DNA of 64,000 nt from Ascidia mentula (Eukaryota > Chordata > Ascidiacea > Phlebobranchia > Ascidiidae), in NCBI GenBank assembly GCA_947561715.1, contig OX387201.1, positions 4,296,001 through 4,360,000 of the forward strand, read 5' to 3'. The notes beneath the pieces were generated by a model. The model was not told the DNA's origin. It did no database searches and was given only the letters and a program-made list of their open reading frames with translations. Of this stretch, positions 10,507 through 21,469 are shown piece by piece; positions within the stretch are counted from its first letter, which is position 1; every line of letters starts with the position of its first letter. The position numbers were made by a program, and so were the translations under genes.

Positions 10507-10636
10507 ACGAAATTTACATACACACATGGAATATTTGATCCTTGTCCAGCCACAATAGTCGATTAAGTCCACAGTCTCCACACGACTCGAATCACTCCCG
10601 ATTTTATGTTTGTCCTCCATAATATTGTTGAAAAAA

Positions 10637-10709
10637 CGAGCACGCCAGGACTCGAACCTGGAATCTTCTGATCCGAAGTCAGACGCGTTATCCATTGAAC
10701 CACGCGCCC
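10637..10709 (-). tRNA. tRNA-Arg (TCG), copy 53
   Basis: C11T and G12T. Confidence 0.8.
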
Positions 10710-10839
10710 ACAAAATTTACATACACACATGGAATATTTGATCCTTGTCCAGCCACAATAGTCGATTAAGTCAACAGTCTCCACACGACTCGAATCACTC
10801 CCGATTTTATGTTTGTCCTCCATAATATTGTTGAAAAAA

Positions 10840-10912
10840 CGAGCACGCCAGGACTCGAACCTGGAATCTTCTGATCCGAAGTCAGACGCGTTATCCATTG
10901 CGCCACGCGCCC
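10840..10912 (-). tRNA. tRNA-Arg (TCG), copy 54
   Basis: Consensus copy. Confidence 0.93.
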
Positions 10913-11043
10913 ACGACATTTGCATACACACATGGAATATTTGATCCTTGTCCAGCCACACTAGTCGATAAAAGCAACAGTCTCACCACGACTCGAATCA
11001 TTCCCGATTTTATGCTTGTCCTCCATAATATTGATGAAAAAAG

Positions 11044-11116
11044 CGAGCACGCCAGGACTCGAACCTGGAATCTTCTGAACCGAAGTCAGACGCGTTATCC
11101 ATTGCGCCACGCGGCC
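11044..11116 (-). tRNA. tRNA-Arg (TCG), copy 55
   Basis: A38T in the anticodon loop and G3C in the acceptor. Confidence 0.75.
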
Positions 11117-11247
11117 ACGAAATTTGCATATACACATGGAATATTTGATCCTTGTCCAGCCACACTAGTCGATAAAAGCAACAGTCTCACCACGACTCGA
11201 ATCATTCCCGATTTTATGCTTGTCCTCCATAATATTGATGAAAAAAG

Positions 11248-11320
11248 CGAGCACGCCAGGACTCGAACCTGGAATCTTCTGATCCGAAGTCAGACGCGTT
11301 ATCCATTGCGCCACGCGCCC
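11248..11320 (-). tRNA. tRNA-Arg (TCG), copy 56
   Basis: Consensus copy. Confidence 0.93.
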
Positions 11321-11450
11321 ACGAAAATTGCATATACACATGGAATATTTGATCCTTGTCCAGCCACAATAGTCGATTAAGACAACAGTCTCCACACGAC
11401 TCGAATCACTCCCGATTTTATGTTTGTCCTCCATAATATTGATGAAAAAG

Positions 11451-11523
11451 CGAGCACGCCAGGACTCGAACCTGGAATCTTCTGATCCGAAGTCAGACGC
11501 GTTATCCATTGCGCCACGCGCCC
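11451..11523 (-). tRNA. tRNA-Arg (TCG), copy 57
   Basis: Consensus body; T5 terminator. Confidence 0.93.
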
Positions 11524-11653
11524 ACGAAATTTACATACACACATGGAATATTTGATCCTTGTCCAGCCACAATAGTCGATTAAGACAACAGTCTCCACAC
11601 GACTCGAATCACTCCCGATTTTATGTTTGTCCTCCATAATATTGATGAAAAAA

Positions 11654-11726
11654 CGAGCACGCCAGGACTCGAACCTGGAATCTTCTGATCCGAAGTCAGA
11701 CGCGTTATCCATTGCGCCACGCGCCC
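11654..11726 (-). tRNA. tRNA-Arg (TCG), copy 58
   Basis: Consensus copy. Confidence 0.93.
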
Positions 11727-11857
11727 ACGAAATTTGGATATACACATGGAATATTTGATCCTTGTCCAGCCACAATAGTCGATTAAGACAACAGTCTCCA
11801 CACGACTCGAATCAATCCCGATTTTATGTTTGTCCTCCATAATATTGATGAAAAAAG

Positions 11858-11930
11858 CGAGCACGCCAGGACTCGAACCTGGAATCTTCTGATCCGAAGT
11901 CAGACGCGTTATCCATTGCGCCACGCGCCC
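11858..11930 (-). tRNA. tRNA-Arg (TCG), copy 59
   Basis: Consensus copy. Confidence 0.93.
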
Positions 11931-12063
11931 ACGAAATTTACATACACACATGGAATATTTGATCCTTGTCCAGCCACAATAGTCGATTAAAACAACAATC
12001 TCCTCACGACTCGAATCATTCCCGATTTTATGCTTGTGCTCCAACAATATTGATGAAAAAAAG

Positions 12064-12136
12064 CGAGCACGCCAGGACTCGAACCTGGAATCTTCTGATC
12101 CGTAGTCAGACGCGTTATCCATTGCGCCACGCGCCC
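12064..12136 (-). tRNA. tRNA-Arg (ACG), copy 60
   Basis: Consensus ACG body, flank B. Confidence 0.93.
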
Positions 12137-12267
12137 ACGTCAGTAACATTAACGAACTGAATATTTGATCCTTGTCCAACAACTATATTGGATTAAAACA
12201 ACAGGCTCCCCACGACTCGAATCATTCCCGATTTTATGCTTGTCCTCCATAATATTGATGAAAAAAG

Positions 12268-12340
12268 CGAGCACACCAGGACTCGAACCTGGATTCTTCT
12301 GATCCGAAGTCAGACGCGTTATCCATTGCGCCACGTGACC
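12268..12340 (-). tRNA. tRNA-Arg (TCG), copy 61, acceptor variant
   Basis: As copy 50, with G3T added. Confidence 0.75.
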
Positions 12341-12471
12341 ATGAAAGTTACATACACACAGGGAATATTTGATCTTTGTCCAGCCACTATAGTCGATTTA
12401 AACAACAGTCTCCCCACGACTCGAATCATTTCCGATTTTATGCTTGTTCTCCAACGATATTGATGAAAAAA

Positions 12472-12530
12472 CTCGAACCTGGAATCTTCTGATCCGTAGT
12501 CAGACGCGTTATCCATTGCGCCACGCGCCC
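12472..12530 (-). pseudogene. Truncated tRNA-Arg (ACG), copy 62
   Basis: Same 15-bp deletion as copy 47, flank B. Confidence 0.9.
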
Positions 12531-12662
12531 ACGTCAGTAACATTAACAAATTGAATATTTTTTCCTTGTCAAGCTACAATATTCGATTAAAAGAACAGTC
12601 TTGCCACGACAAAAATCATTCCCGATTTTATACTTGTGCCCTAACGATATTGACGAAAAAAG

Positions 12663-12735
12663 CGAGCACGCCAGGACTCGAACCTGGAATCTTCTTATCC
12701 GAAGTCAGACGCGTAATCCATTGCGCCACGCGCCC
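12663..12735 (-). tRNA. tRNA-Arg (TCG), copy 63
   Basis: C40A and A21T. Confidence 0.7.
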
Positions 12736-12865
12736 ACGAAATTTACATACACACATGGAATATTTGATCCTTGTCCAGCCACAATAGTCGATTAAGTCCA
12801 CAGTCTCCACACGACTCGAATCACTCCCGATTTTATGTTTGTCCTCCATAATATTGTTGAAAAAA

Positions 12866-12938
12866 CGAGCACGCCAGGACTCGAACCTGGAATCTTCTGA
12901 TCCGAAGTCAGACGCGTTATCCATTGAACCACGCGCCC
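12866..12938 (-). tRNA. tRNA-Arg (TCG), copy 64
   Basis: C11T and G12T. Confidence 0.8.
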
Positions 12939-13068
12939 ACAAAATTTACATACACACATGGAATATTTGATCCTTGTCCAGCCACAATAGTCGATTAAGT
13001 CAACAGTCTCCACACGACTCGAATCACTCCCGATTTTATGTTTGTCCTCCATAATATTGTTGAAAAAA

Positions 13069-13141
13069 CGAGCACGCCAGGACTCGAACCTGGAATCTTC
13101 TGATCCGAAGTCAGACGCGTTATCCATTGCGCCACGCGCCC
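13069..13141 (-). tRNA. tRNA-Arg (TCG), copy 65
   Basis: Consensus copy. Confidence 0.93.
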
Positions 13142-13271
13142 ACGAAATTTACATACACACATGTAATATTTGATCCTTGTCCAGCCACAATAGTCGATTA
13201 AGTCAACAGTCTCCACACGACTCGAATCACTCCCGATTTTATGTTTGTCCTCCATAATATTGATGAAAAAA

Positions 13272-13344
13272 CGAGCACGCCAGGACTCGAACCTGGAATC
13301 TTCTGATCCGAAGTCAGACGCGTTATCCATTGAACCACGCGCCC
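13272..13344 (-). tRNA. tRNA-Arg (TCG), copy 66
   Basis: C11T and G12T. Confidence 0.8.
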
Positions 13345-13474
13345 ACAAAATTTACATACACACATGGAATATTTGATCCTTGTCCAGCCACAATAGTCGA
13401 TTAAGTCAACAGTCTCCACACGACTCGAATCACTCCCGATTTTATGTTTGTCCTCCATAATATTGTTGAAAAAA

Positions 13475-13547
13475 CGAGCACGCCAGGACTCGAACCTGGA
13501 ATCTTTTGATCCGAAGTCAGACGCGTTATCCATTGCGCCACGCGCCC
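13475..13547 (-). tRNA. tRNA-Arg (TCG), copy 67
   Basis: G42A. Confidence 0.8.
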
Positions 13548-13678
13548 ACGTAATTTGCATACACACATGGAATATTTGATCCTTCTCCAGCCACACTAGT
13601 CGATAAAAGCAACAGTCTCCCCACGACTCGAATCATTCCCGATTTTATGCTTGTCCTCCATAATATTGATGAAAAAAG

Positions 13679-13751
13679 CGAGCACGCCAGGACTCGAACC
13701 TGGAATCTTCTGATCCGAAGTCAGACGCGTTATCCATTGCGCCACGCGCCC
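13679..13751 (-). tRNA. tRNA-Arg (TCG), copy 68
   Basis: Consensus copy. Confidence 0.93.
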
Positions 13752-13881
13752 ACGAAATATACATACACTCATGGAATTTTTTATCCTTGTCCAGCCACAA
13801 TAGTCGATTAAAACAACAGTCTCCTCACCACTCGAATCATTCCCGATTTTATGCTTGTCCTCCATAATATTGATGAAAAAA

Positions 13882-13954
13882 CGAGCACGCCAGGACTCGA
13901 ACCTGGAATCTTCTGATCCGAAGTCAGACGCGTTATCCATTGCGCCACGCGCCC
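13882..13954 (-). tRNA. tRNA-Arg (TCG), copy 69
   Basis: Consensus copy. Confidence 0.93.
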
Positions 13955-14084
13955 ACGAAATTTGCATACACACATGGAATATTTGATCCTTGTCCAGCCA
14001 CACTAGACGATTAAGACAACAGTCTCCCCACGACTCGAATCATTCCCGATTTTATGTTTGTCCTCCATAATATTGATGAAAAAA

Positions 14085-14157
14085 CGAGCACGCCAGGACT
14101 CGAACCTGGAATCTTTTGATCCGAAGTCAGACGCGTTATCCATTGCCTCACGCGCCC
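14085..14157 (-). tRNA. tRNA-Arg (TCG), copy 70
   Basis: G42A, plus G10A and C11G disrupting the D stem; doubtful function. Confidence 0.55.
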
Positions 14158-14288
14158 ACGAAATTTGCATACACACATGGAATATTTGATCCTTGTCCAG
14201 CCACACTAGTCGATAAAAACAACAGTCTCACCACGACTCGAATCATTCCCGATTTTATGCTTGTTCTCCAACGATATTGATGAAAAAA

Positions 14289-14347
14289 CTCGAACCTGGA
14301 ATCATCTGATCCGTAGTCAGACGCGTTATCCATTGCGCCACGCGCCC
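14289..14347 (-). pseudogene. Truncated tRNA-Arg (ACG), copy 71
   Basis: Same 15-bp deletion as copy 47, plus A44T. Confidence 0.9.
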
Positions 14348-14477
14348 ACGTCTGTAACATTGACAATCTGAATATTTGATCCTTGTCCAACAACTATATT
14401 GGATTAAAACAACAGTCTCCCCACGACTCGAATCATTCCCGATTTTATGCTTGTCCTCCATAATATTGATGAAAAAA

Positions 14478-14550
14478 CGAGCACGCCAGGACTCGAACCT
14501 GAAATCTTCTGATCCGAAGTCAGACGCGTTATCCATTGCGCCACGCGCCC
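14478..14550 (-). tRNA. tRNA-Arg (TCG), copy 72
   Basis: C49T (wobble in the T stem). Confidence 0.88.
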
Positions 14551-14681
14551 ACGAAACATGCATACACACATGGAATATTTGATCCTTGTCCAGCCACACT
14601 AGTCGATAAAAGCAACAGTCTCACCACGACTCGAATCATTTCCGATTTTATGCTTGTCCTCCATAATATTGATGAAAAAAG

Positions 14682-14754
14682 CGAGCACGCCAGGACTCGA
14701 ACCTGGAATCTTCTGATCCGAAGTCAGACGCGTTATCCATTGCGCCACGCGGCC
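14682..14754 (-). tRNA. tRNA-Arg (TCG), copy 73
   Basis: G3C. Confidence 0.85.
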
Positions 14755-14884
14755 ACGAAATTTACATACACTCATGGAATTTTTGATCCTTGTCCAGCCA
14801 CAATAGTCGATTAAAACAACAGTCTCCTCACGACTCGAATCATTCCCGATTTTATGCTTGTCCTCCATAATATTGATGAAAAAA

Positions 14885-14957
14885 CGAGCACGCCAGGACT
14901 CGAACCTGGAATCTTCTGATCCGTAGTCATACGCGTTATCCATTGCGCCACGCGCCC
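14885..14957 (-). tRNA. tRNA-Arg (ACG), copy 74
   Basis: C28A breaks one anticodon-stem pair; flank B. Confidence 0.8.
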
Positions 14958-15087
14958 ACGTCAGTAACATTAACAAACTGAATATTTGATCCTTGTCCAA
15001 CAACTATATTGGATTAATACAACAGTCTCCCCACGACTCGAATCATTCCCGATTTTATGCTTGTCCTCCATAAAATTGATGAAAAAA

Positions 15088-15160
15088 CGAGCACGCCAGG
15101 ACTCGAACCAGGAATCTTCTGATCCGAAGTCAGACGCGTTATCCATTGCGCCACGCGCCC
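15088..15160 (-). tRNA. tRNA-Arg (TCG), copy 75
   Basis: A51T mismatches T63 in the T stem. Confidence 0.82.
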
Positions 15161-15292
15161 ACGAAATATACATACACTCATGGAATTTTTGATCCTTGTC
15201 AGGCCACAATAGTCGATTAAAACAACAGTCTCCTCACGACTCGAATCATTCCCGATTTTATGCTTATGCTCCAACGATATTGATGAAAAAAG

Positions 15293-15365
15293 CGAGCACG
15301 CCAGGACTCGAACCTGGAATCTTCTGATCCGTAGTCAGACGCGTTATCCATTGCGCCACGCGCCC
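15293..15365 (-). tRNA. tRNA-Arg (ACG), copy 76
   Basis: Consensus ACG body, flank B. Confidence 0.93.
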
Positions 15366-15495
15366 ACGTCAGTAACATTAACAAATTGAATATTTGATCC
15401 TTGTCCAACAACTATATTGGATTAAAACAACAGTCTCCCCACGACTCGAATCATTCCCGATTTTATGCTTGTCCTCCATAATATTGATGAAAAAA

Positions 15496-15568
15496 CGAGC
15501 ACGCCAGGACTCGAACCTGGAATCTTCTGATCCGAAGTCAGACGCGTTATCCATTGCGCCACGCGCCC
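15496..15568 (-). tRNA. tRNA-Arg (TCG), copy 77
   Basis: Consensus copy. Confidence 0.93.
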
Positions 15569-15699
15569 ACGAAGTTTACATACACACATGGAATATTTGA
15601 TCCTTGTCCAGCCACAATACTCGATTAAGACAACAGTCTCCACCCGACTTGAATCACTCCCGATTTTATGTTTGTCTTCCATAATATTGATGAAAAAAT

Positions 15700-15772
15700 C
15701 GAGCACGCCAGGACTCGAACCTGGAATCTTCTGATCCGAAGTCAGACGCGTTATCCATTGCGCCACGCGCCC
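15700..15772 (-). tRNA. tRNA-Arg (TCG), copy 78
   Basis: Consensus copy. Confidence 0.93.
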
Positions 15773-15903
15773 ACGACATTTGCATACACACATGGAATAT
15801 TTGATCCTTGTCCAGCCACACTAGTCGATAAAAGCAACAGTCTCACCACGACTCGAATCATTCCCGATTTTATGCTTGTCCTCCATAATATTGATGAAAA
15901 AAG

Positions 15904-15976
15904 CGAGCACGCCAGGACTCGAACCTGGAATCTTCTGATCCGAAGTCAGACGCGTTATCCATTGCGCCACGCGACC
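15904..15976 (-). tRNA. tRNA-Arg (TCG), copy 79
   Basis: G3T. Confidence 0.85.
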
Positions 15977-16106
15977 ACGAAATTTGCATATACACATGGA
16001 ATATTTGATCCTTGCCCAGCCACAATAGTCGATTAAGACAACAGTCTCCACACGACTCGAATCACTCCCGATTTTATGTTTGTCCTCCATAATATTGATG
16101 AAAAAA

Positions 16107-16179
16107 CGAGCACGCCAGGACTCGAACCTGGAATCTTCTGATCCGAAGTCAGACGCGTTATCCATTGCGCCACGCGCCC
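16107..16179 (-). tRNA. tRNA-Arg (TCG), copy 80
   Basis: Consensus copy. Confidence 0.93.
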
Positions 16180-16310
16180 ACGAAATTTGCATATACACAT
16201 GGAATATTTGATCCTTGTCCAGCCACAATAGTCGATTAAGACAACAGTCTCCACACGACTCGAATCACTCCCGATTTTATGTTTGTCCTCCATAATATTG
16301 ATGAAAAAAG

Positions 16311-16383
16311 CGAGCACGCCAGGACTCGAACCTGGAATCTTCTGATCCGAAGTCAGACGCGTTTTTCATTGCGCCACGCGGCC
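16311..16383 (-). tRNA. tRNA-Arg (TCG), copy 81, decayed D loop
   Basis: G19A, a second D-loop change and G3C; probably a pseudogene. Confidence 0.45.
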
Positions 16384-16516
16384 ACGAAATTTACATACAC
16401 ACATGGAATATTTGATCCTTGTCCAGCCACAATAGTCGATTAAAACAACAATCTCCTCACGACTCGAATCATTCCCGATTTTATGCTTGTGCTCCAACAA
16501 TATTGATGAAAAAAAG

Positions 16517-16589
16517 CGAGCACGCCAGGACTCGAACCTGGAATCTTCTGATCCGTAGTCAGACGCGTTATCCATTGCGCCACGCGCCC
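16517..16589 (-). tRNA. tRNA-Arg (ACG), copy 82
   Basis: Consensus ACG body, flank B. Confidence 0.93.
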
Positions 16590-16719
16590 ACGTCAGTAAC
16601 ATTAACGAACTGAATATTTGATCCTTGTCCAACAACTATATTGGATTAAAACAACAGTCTCCCCACGACTCGAATCATTCCCGATTTTGTGCTTGTCCTC
16701 CATAATATTGATGAAAAAA

Positions 16720-16792
16720 CGAGCACGCCAGGAATCGAACCTGGAATCTTCTGATCCGAAGTCAGACGCGTTATCCATTGCGCCACGCGCCC
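16720..16792 (-). tRNA. tRNA-Arg (TCG), copy 83
   Basis: G59T in the T loop; the B-box remains GGTTCGATTCC. Confidence 0.92.
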
Positions 16793-16924
16793 ACGAAATT
16801 TGCATACACACATGGAATATTTGATCCTTGTCCAGCCACAAAAGTCGATTAAGTCCACAGTCTCCACACGACTCGAATCATTCCCGATTTTATGCTTGTT
16901 CTCCAACGATACTGATGAAAAAAG

Positions 16925-16997
16925 CGAGCACACCAGGACTCGAACCTGGATTCTTCTGATCCGAAGTCAGACGCGTTATCCATTGCGCCACGTGCCC
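16925..16997 (-). tRNA. tRNA-Arg (TCG), copy 84, acceptor variant
   Basis: G5A, C66T and T47A, as copy 50. Confidence 0.85.
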
Positions 16998-17128
16998 ATG
17001 AAAGTTACATACACACAGGGAATATTTGATCTTTGTCCAGCCACTATAGTCGATTTAAACAACAGTCTCCCCACGACTCGAATCATTTCCGATTTTATGC
17101 TTGTTCTCCAACGATATTGATGAAAAAA

Positions 17129-17187
17129 CTCGAACCTGGAATCTTCTGATCCGTAGTCAGACGCGTTATCCATTGCGCCACGCGCCC
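17129..17187 (-). pseudogene. Truncated tRNA-Arg (ACG), copy 85
   Basis: Same 15-bp deletion as copy 47, flank B. Confidence 0.9.
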
Positions 17188-17319
17188 ACGTCAGTAACAT
17201 TAACAAATTGAATATTTTTTCCTTGTCAAGCTACAATATTCGATTAAAAGAACAGTCTTGCCACGACAAAAATGATTCCCGAATTTATACTTGTGCCCTA
17301 ACGATATTCATGAAAAAAG

Positions 17320-17392
17320 GGAGCACTCCAGGACTCGAACCTGGAATCTTCTTATCCGAAGTCAGACGCGTAATCCAATGCGCCACGCGCCC
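17320..17392 (-). tRNA. tRNA-Arg (TCG), copy 86, decayed
   Basis: C66A, G73C, C40A, A21T and a D-loop change; probably a pseudogene. Confidence 0.4.
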
Positions 17393-17522
17393 ACGAAATT
17401 TACATACACACATGGAATATTTGATCCTTGTCCAGCCACAATAGTCGATTAAGTCCACAGTCTGCACACGACTCGAATCACTCCCGATTTTATGTTTGTC
17501 CTCCATAATATTGATGAAAAAA

Positions 17523-17595
17523 CGAGCACGCCAGGACTCGAACCTGGAATCTTCTGATCCGAAGTCAGACGCGTTATCCATTGAACCACGCGCCC
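17523..17595 (-). tRNA. tRNA-Arg (TCG), copy 87
   Basis: C11T and G12T. Confidence 0.8.
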
Positions 17596-17728
17596 ACAAA
17601 ATTTACATACACACATGGAATATTTGATCCTTGTCCAGCCACAATAGTCGATTAAGTCAACAGTCTCCTCACGACTCGAATCATTCCCGATTTTATGCTT
17701 GTGCTCCAACGATATTGATGAAAAAAAG

Positions 17729-17801
17729 CGAGCACGCCAGGACTCGAACCTGGAATCTTCTGATCCGTAGTCAGACGCGTTATCCATTGCGCCACGCGCC
17801 C
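17729..17801 (-). tRNA. tRNA-Arg (ACG), copy 88
   Basis: Consensus ACG body, flank B. Confidence 0.93.
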
Positions 17802-17931
17802 ACGTCAGTAACATTAACAAACTGAATATTTGATCCTTGTCCAACAACTATATTGGATTAATACAACAGTCTCCCCACGACTCGAATCATTCCCGATTTT
17901 ATGCTTGTCCTCCATAAAATTGATGAAAAAA

Positions 17932-18004
17932 CGAGCACGCCAGGACTCGAACCTGGAATCTTCTGATCCGAAGTCAGACGGGTTATCCATTGCGCCACGC
18001 GCCC
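17932..18004 (-). tRNA. tRNA-Arg (TCG), copy 89
   Basis: G24C makes a C11-C24 mismatch in the D stem. Confidence 0.78.
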
Positions 18005-18134
18005 ACGAAATTTGTATACACACATGGAATATTTGATCCTTCTCCAGCCACACTAGTCGATTAAGACAACAGTCTCCCCACGACTCGAATCACTCCCGAT
18101 TTTATGTTTGTCCTCCATAATATTGATGAAAAAA

Positions 18135-18207
18135 CGAGCACGCCAGGACTCGAACCTGGATTCTTCTGATCCGAAGTCAGACGCGTTATCCATTGCGCCA
18201 CGCGCCC
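18135..18207 (-). tRNA. tRNA-Arg (TCG), copy 90
   Basis: T47A only. Confidence 0.92.
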
Positions 18208-18339
18208 ACGAAATATACATACACTCATGGAATTTTTGATCCTTGTCCAGCCACAATAGTCGATTAAAACAACAGTCTCCTCACGACTCGAATCATTCCC
18301 GATTTTATGCTTATGCTCCAACGATATTGATGAAAAAAG

Positions 18340-18412
18340 CGAGCATGCCAGGACTCGAACCTGGAATCTTCTGATCCGTAGTCAGACGCGTTATCCATTG
18401 CGCCACGCGCCC
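18340..18412 (-). tRNA. tRNA-Arg (ACG), copy 91
   Basis: G67A makes a C6-A67 mismatch; flank B. Confidence 0.82.
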
Positions 18413-18543
18413 ACGTCAGTAACATTAACAAATTGAATATTTGATCCTTGTCCAACAACTATATTGGATTAAAACAACAGTCTCCCCACGACTCGAATCA
18501 TTCCCGATTTTATGCTTGTCCTCCATAATATTGATGAAAAAAG

Positions 18544-18616
18544 CGAGCACGCCAGGACTCGAACCTGGAATCTTCTGATCCGAAGTCAGACGCGTTATCC
18601 ATTGCGCCACGCGCCC
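18544..18616 (-). tRNA. tRNA-Arg (TCG), copy 92
   Basis: Consensus copy. Confidence 0.93.
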
Positions 18617-18747
18617 ACGACATTTGCATACACACATGGAATATTTGATCCTTGTCCAGCCACACTAGTCGATAAAAGCAACAGTCTCACCACGACTCGA
18701 ATCATTCCCGATTTTATGCTTGTCCTCCATAATATTGATGAAAAAAG

Positions 18748-18820
18748 CGAGCACGCCAGGACTCGAACCTGGAATCTTCTGATCCGAAGTCAGACGCGTT
18801 GTCCATTGCGCCACGCGCCC
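18748..18820 (-). tRNA. tRNA-Arg (TCG), copy 93
   Basis: T20aC in the D loop. Confidence 0.88.
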
Positions 18821-18950
18821 ACGAAATTTGCATATACACATGGAATATTTGATCCTTGTCCTGCCACAATAGTCGATTAAGACAACAGTCTCCACACGAC
18901 TCGAATCACTCCCGATTTTATATTTGTCCTCCATAATATTGATGAAAAAA

Positions 18951-19023
18951 CGAGCACGCCAGGACTCGAACCTGGAATCTTCTGATCCGTAGTCAGACGC
19001 GTTATCCATTGCGCCACGCGCCC
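18951..19023 (-). tRNA. tRNA-Arg (ACG), copy 94
   Basis: Consensus ACG body, flank B. Confidence 0.93.
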
Positions 19024-19153
19024 ACGTCAGTAACATTAACAAACTGAATATTTGATCCTTGTCCAACAACTATATTGGATTAAAACAACAGTCTCCTCAC
19101 GACTCGAATCATTCCCGATTTTATGCTTGTCCTCCATAATATTGATGAAAAAA

Positions 19154-19226
19154 CGAGCACGCCAGGAATCGAACCTGGAATCTTCTGATCCGTAGTCAGA
19201 CGCGTTATCCATTGCGCCACGCGCCC
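19154..19226 (-). tRNA. tRNA-Arg (ACG), copy 95
   Basis: G59T; flank B. The next TCG copy shares G59T. Confidence 0.92.
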
Positions 19227-19356
19227 ACGTCAGTAACATTAACAAACTGAATATTTGATCCTTGTCCAACAACTATATTGGATTAAAACAACAGTCTCCC
19301 CACGACTCGAATCATTCCCGATTTTATGCTTGTCCTCCATAATATTGATGAAAAAA

Positions 19357-19429
19357 CGAGCACGCCAGGAATCGAACCTGGAATCTTCTGATCCGAAGTC
19401 AGACGCGTTATCCATTGCGCCACGCGCCC
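19357..19429 (-). tRNA. tRNA-Arg (TCG), copy 96
   Basis: G59T. Confidence 0.92.
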
Positions 19430-19562
19430 ACGAAATTTACATACACACATGGAATATTTGATCCTTGTCCAGCCACAATAGTCGATTAAAACAACAATCT
19501 CCTCACGACTCGAATCATTCCCGATTTTATGCTTGTGCTCCAACAATATTGATGAAAAAAAG

Positions 19563-19635
19563 CGAGCACGCCAGGACTCGAACCTGGAATCTTCTGATCC
19601 GTAGTCAGACGCGTTATCCATTGCGCCACGCGCCC
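19563..19635 (-). tRNA. tRNA-Arg (ACG), copy 97
   Basis: Consensus ACG body, flank B. Confidence 0.93.
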
Positions 19636-19765
19636 ACGTCAGTAACATTAACAAACTGAATATTTGATCCTTGTCCAACAACTATATTGGATTAAAACAA
19701 CAGTCTCCCCACGACTCGAATCATTCCCGATTTTGTGCTTGTCCTCCATAATATTGATGAAAAAA

Positions 19766-19838
19766 CGAGCACGCCAGGAATCGAACCTGGAATCTTCTGA
19801 TCCGAAGTCAGACGCGTTATCCATTGCGCCACGCGCCC
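19766..19838 (-). tRNA. tRNA-Arg (TCG), copy 98
   Basis: G59T. Confidence 0.92.
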
Positions 19839-19968
19839 ACGAAATTTACATACATACATGGAATATTTGATCCTTGTCCAGCCACAATAGTCGATTAAGT
19901 CCACAGTCTCCACACGACTCGAATCACTCCCGATTTTATGTTTGTCCTCCATAATATTGATGAGAAAA

Positions 19969-20041
19969 CGAGCACGCCAGGAATCGAACCTGGAATCTTC
20001 TGATCCGAAGTCAGACGCGTTATCCATTGCGCCACGCGCCC
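19969..20041 (-). tRNA. tRNA-Arg (TCG), copy 99
   Basis: G59T; terminator reduced to T4. Confidence 0.9.
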
Positions 20042-20174
20042 ACGAAACATGCATACACACATGGAATATTTGATCCTTGTCCAGCCACAATAGTCGATTA
20101 AAACAACAGTCTCCTCACGACTCGAATCATCCCCGATTTTATGCTTGTGCTCCAACGATGTTGATGAAAAATAG

Positions 20175-20247
20175 CGAGCACGCCAGGACTCGAACCTGGA
20201 ATCTTCTGATCCGTAGTCAGACGCGTTATCCATTGCGCCACGCGCCC
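20175..20247 (-). tRNA. tRNA-Arg (ACG), copy 100
   Basis: Consensus ACG body, flank B. Confidence 0.93.
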
Positions 20248-20377
20248 ACCTCAGTAACATTAACAAATTGAATATTTGATCATTGTCCAACAACTATATT
20301 GGATTAAAACAACAGTCTCCCCACGACTCGAATCATTCCCGATTTTATGCTTGTCCTCCATAATATTGATGAAAAAA

Positions 20378-20450
20378 CGAGCACGCCAGGACTCGAACCT
20401 GGAATCTTCTGATCCGAAGTCAGACGCGTTATCCATTGCACCATGCGCCC
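20378..20450 (-). tRNA. tRNA-Arg (TCG), copy 101
   Basis: G7A and C11T. Confidence 0.78.
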
Positions 20451-20581
20451 ACGAAATTTACGTACACACATGGAATATTTGATCCTTGTCCAGCCACAAT
20501 AGTCGATTAAGACAACAGTCTCCACACGACTCGAATCACTCCCGATTTTATGTTTGTCCTCCATAATATTGATGAAAAAAT

Positions 20582-20654
20582 CGAGCACGCCAGGACTCGA
20601 ACCTGGAATCTTCTGATCCGAAGTCAGACGCGTTATCCATTGCGCCACGCGCCC
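20582..20654 (-). tRNA. tRNA-Arg (TCG), copy 102
   Basis: Consensus copy. Confidence 0.93.
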
Positions 20655-20785
20655 ACGAAATATACATACACTCATGGAATTTTTGATCCTTGTCCAGCCA
20701 CAATAGTCGATTAAAACAACAGTCTCCTCACGACTCGAATCATTCCCGATTTTATGCTTGTCCTCCATAATATTGTTGAAAAAAG

Positions 20786-20858
20786 CGAGCACGCCAGGAC
20801 TCGAACCTGGAATCTTCTGATCCGAAGTCAGACGCGTTATCCATTGCGCCACGCGCCC
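20786..20858 (-). tRNA. tRNA-Arg (TCG), copy 103
   Basis: Consensus copy. Confidence 0.93.
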
Positions 20859-20989
20859 ACGAAATATACATACACTCATGGAATTTTTGATCCTTGTCCA
20901 GCCACAATACTCGATTAAAACTACAGTCTCCTCACGACTCGAAATATTCCCGATTTTATGTTTGTGCTCCAACGATATTGATGAAAAAA

Positions 20990-21062
20990 CGAGCACGCCA
21001 GGACTCGAACCTGGAATCTTCTGATCCGAAGTCAGACGCGTTATTCATTGCCCCACGCGCCC
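20990..21062 (-). tRNA. tRNA-Arg (TCG), copy 104, D-arm variant
   Basis: C11G and G19A with flank B; probably defective. Confidence 0.5.
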
Positions 21063-21192
21063 ACGTCAGTAACATTAACAAATTGAATATTTGATCCTTG
21101 TCCAACAACTATATTGGATTAAAACAACCGTCTCCCCACGACTCGAATCATTCCCGATTTTATGCTTGTCCTCCATAATATTGATGAAAAAA

Positions 21193-21265
21193 CGAGCACG
21201 CCAGGACTCGAACCTGGAATCTTCTGATCCGAAGTCAGACGCGTTGTCCATTGCGCCACGCGGCC
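21193..21265 (-). tRNA. tRNA-Arg (TCG), copy 105
   Basis: T20aC and G3C. Confidence 0.78.
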
Positions 21266-21396
21266 ACGAAATTTGCATACACACATGGAATATTTGATCC
21301 TTGTCCAGCCACACTAGTCGATAAAAGCAACAGTCTCACCACGACTCGAATCATTCCCGATTTTATGCTTGTCCTCCATAATATTGATGAAAACAG

Positions 21397-21469
21397 CGAG
21401 CACGCCAGGACTCGAACCTGGAATCTTCTGATCCGAAGTCAGACGCGTTATCCATTGCGCCACGCGCCC
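21397..21469 (-). tRNA. tRNA-Arg (TCG), copy 106
   Basis: Consensus body; T4 terminator. Confidence 0.9.

Larger units (their letters stand above)
10039..10709 (-). repeat. 4-unit cassette, repeated at 12268-12938 and 16925-17595
   Basis: The cassette order is a GTGCCC-type TCG copy, a truncated ACG copy, a C40A/A21T TCG copy and a C11T/G12T TCG copy. It occurs three times, with partial versions around 9441-9907 and 22823-23289. Confidence 0.8.
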
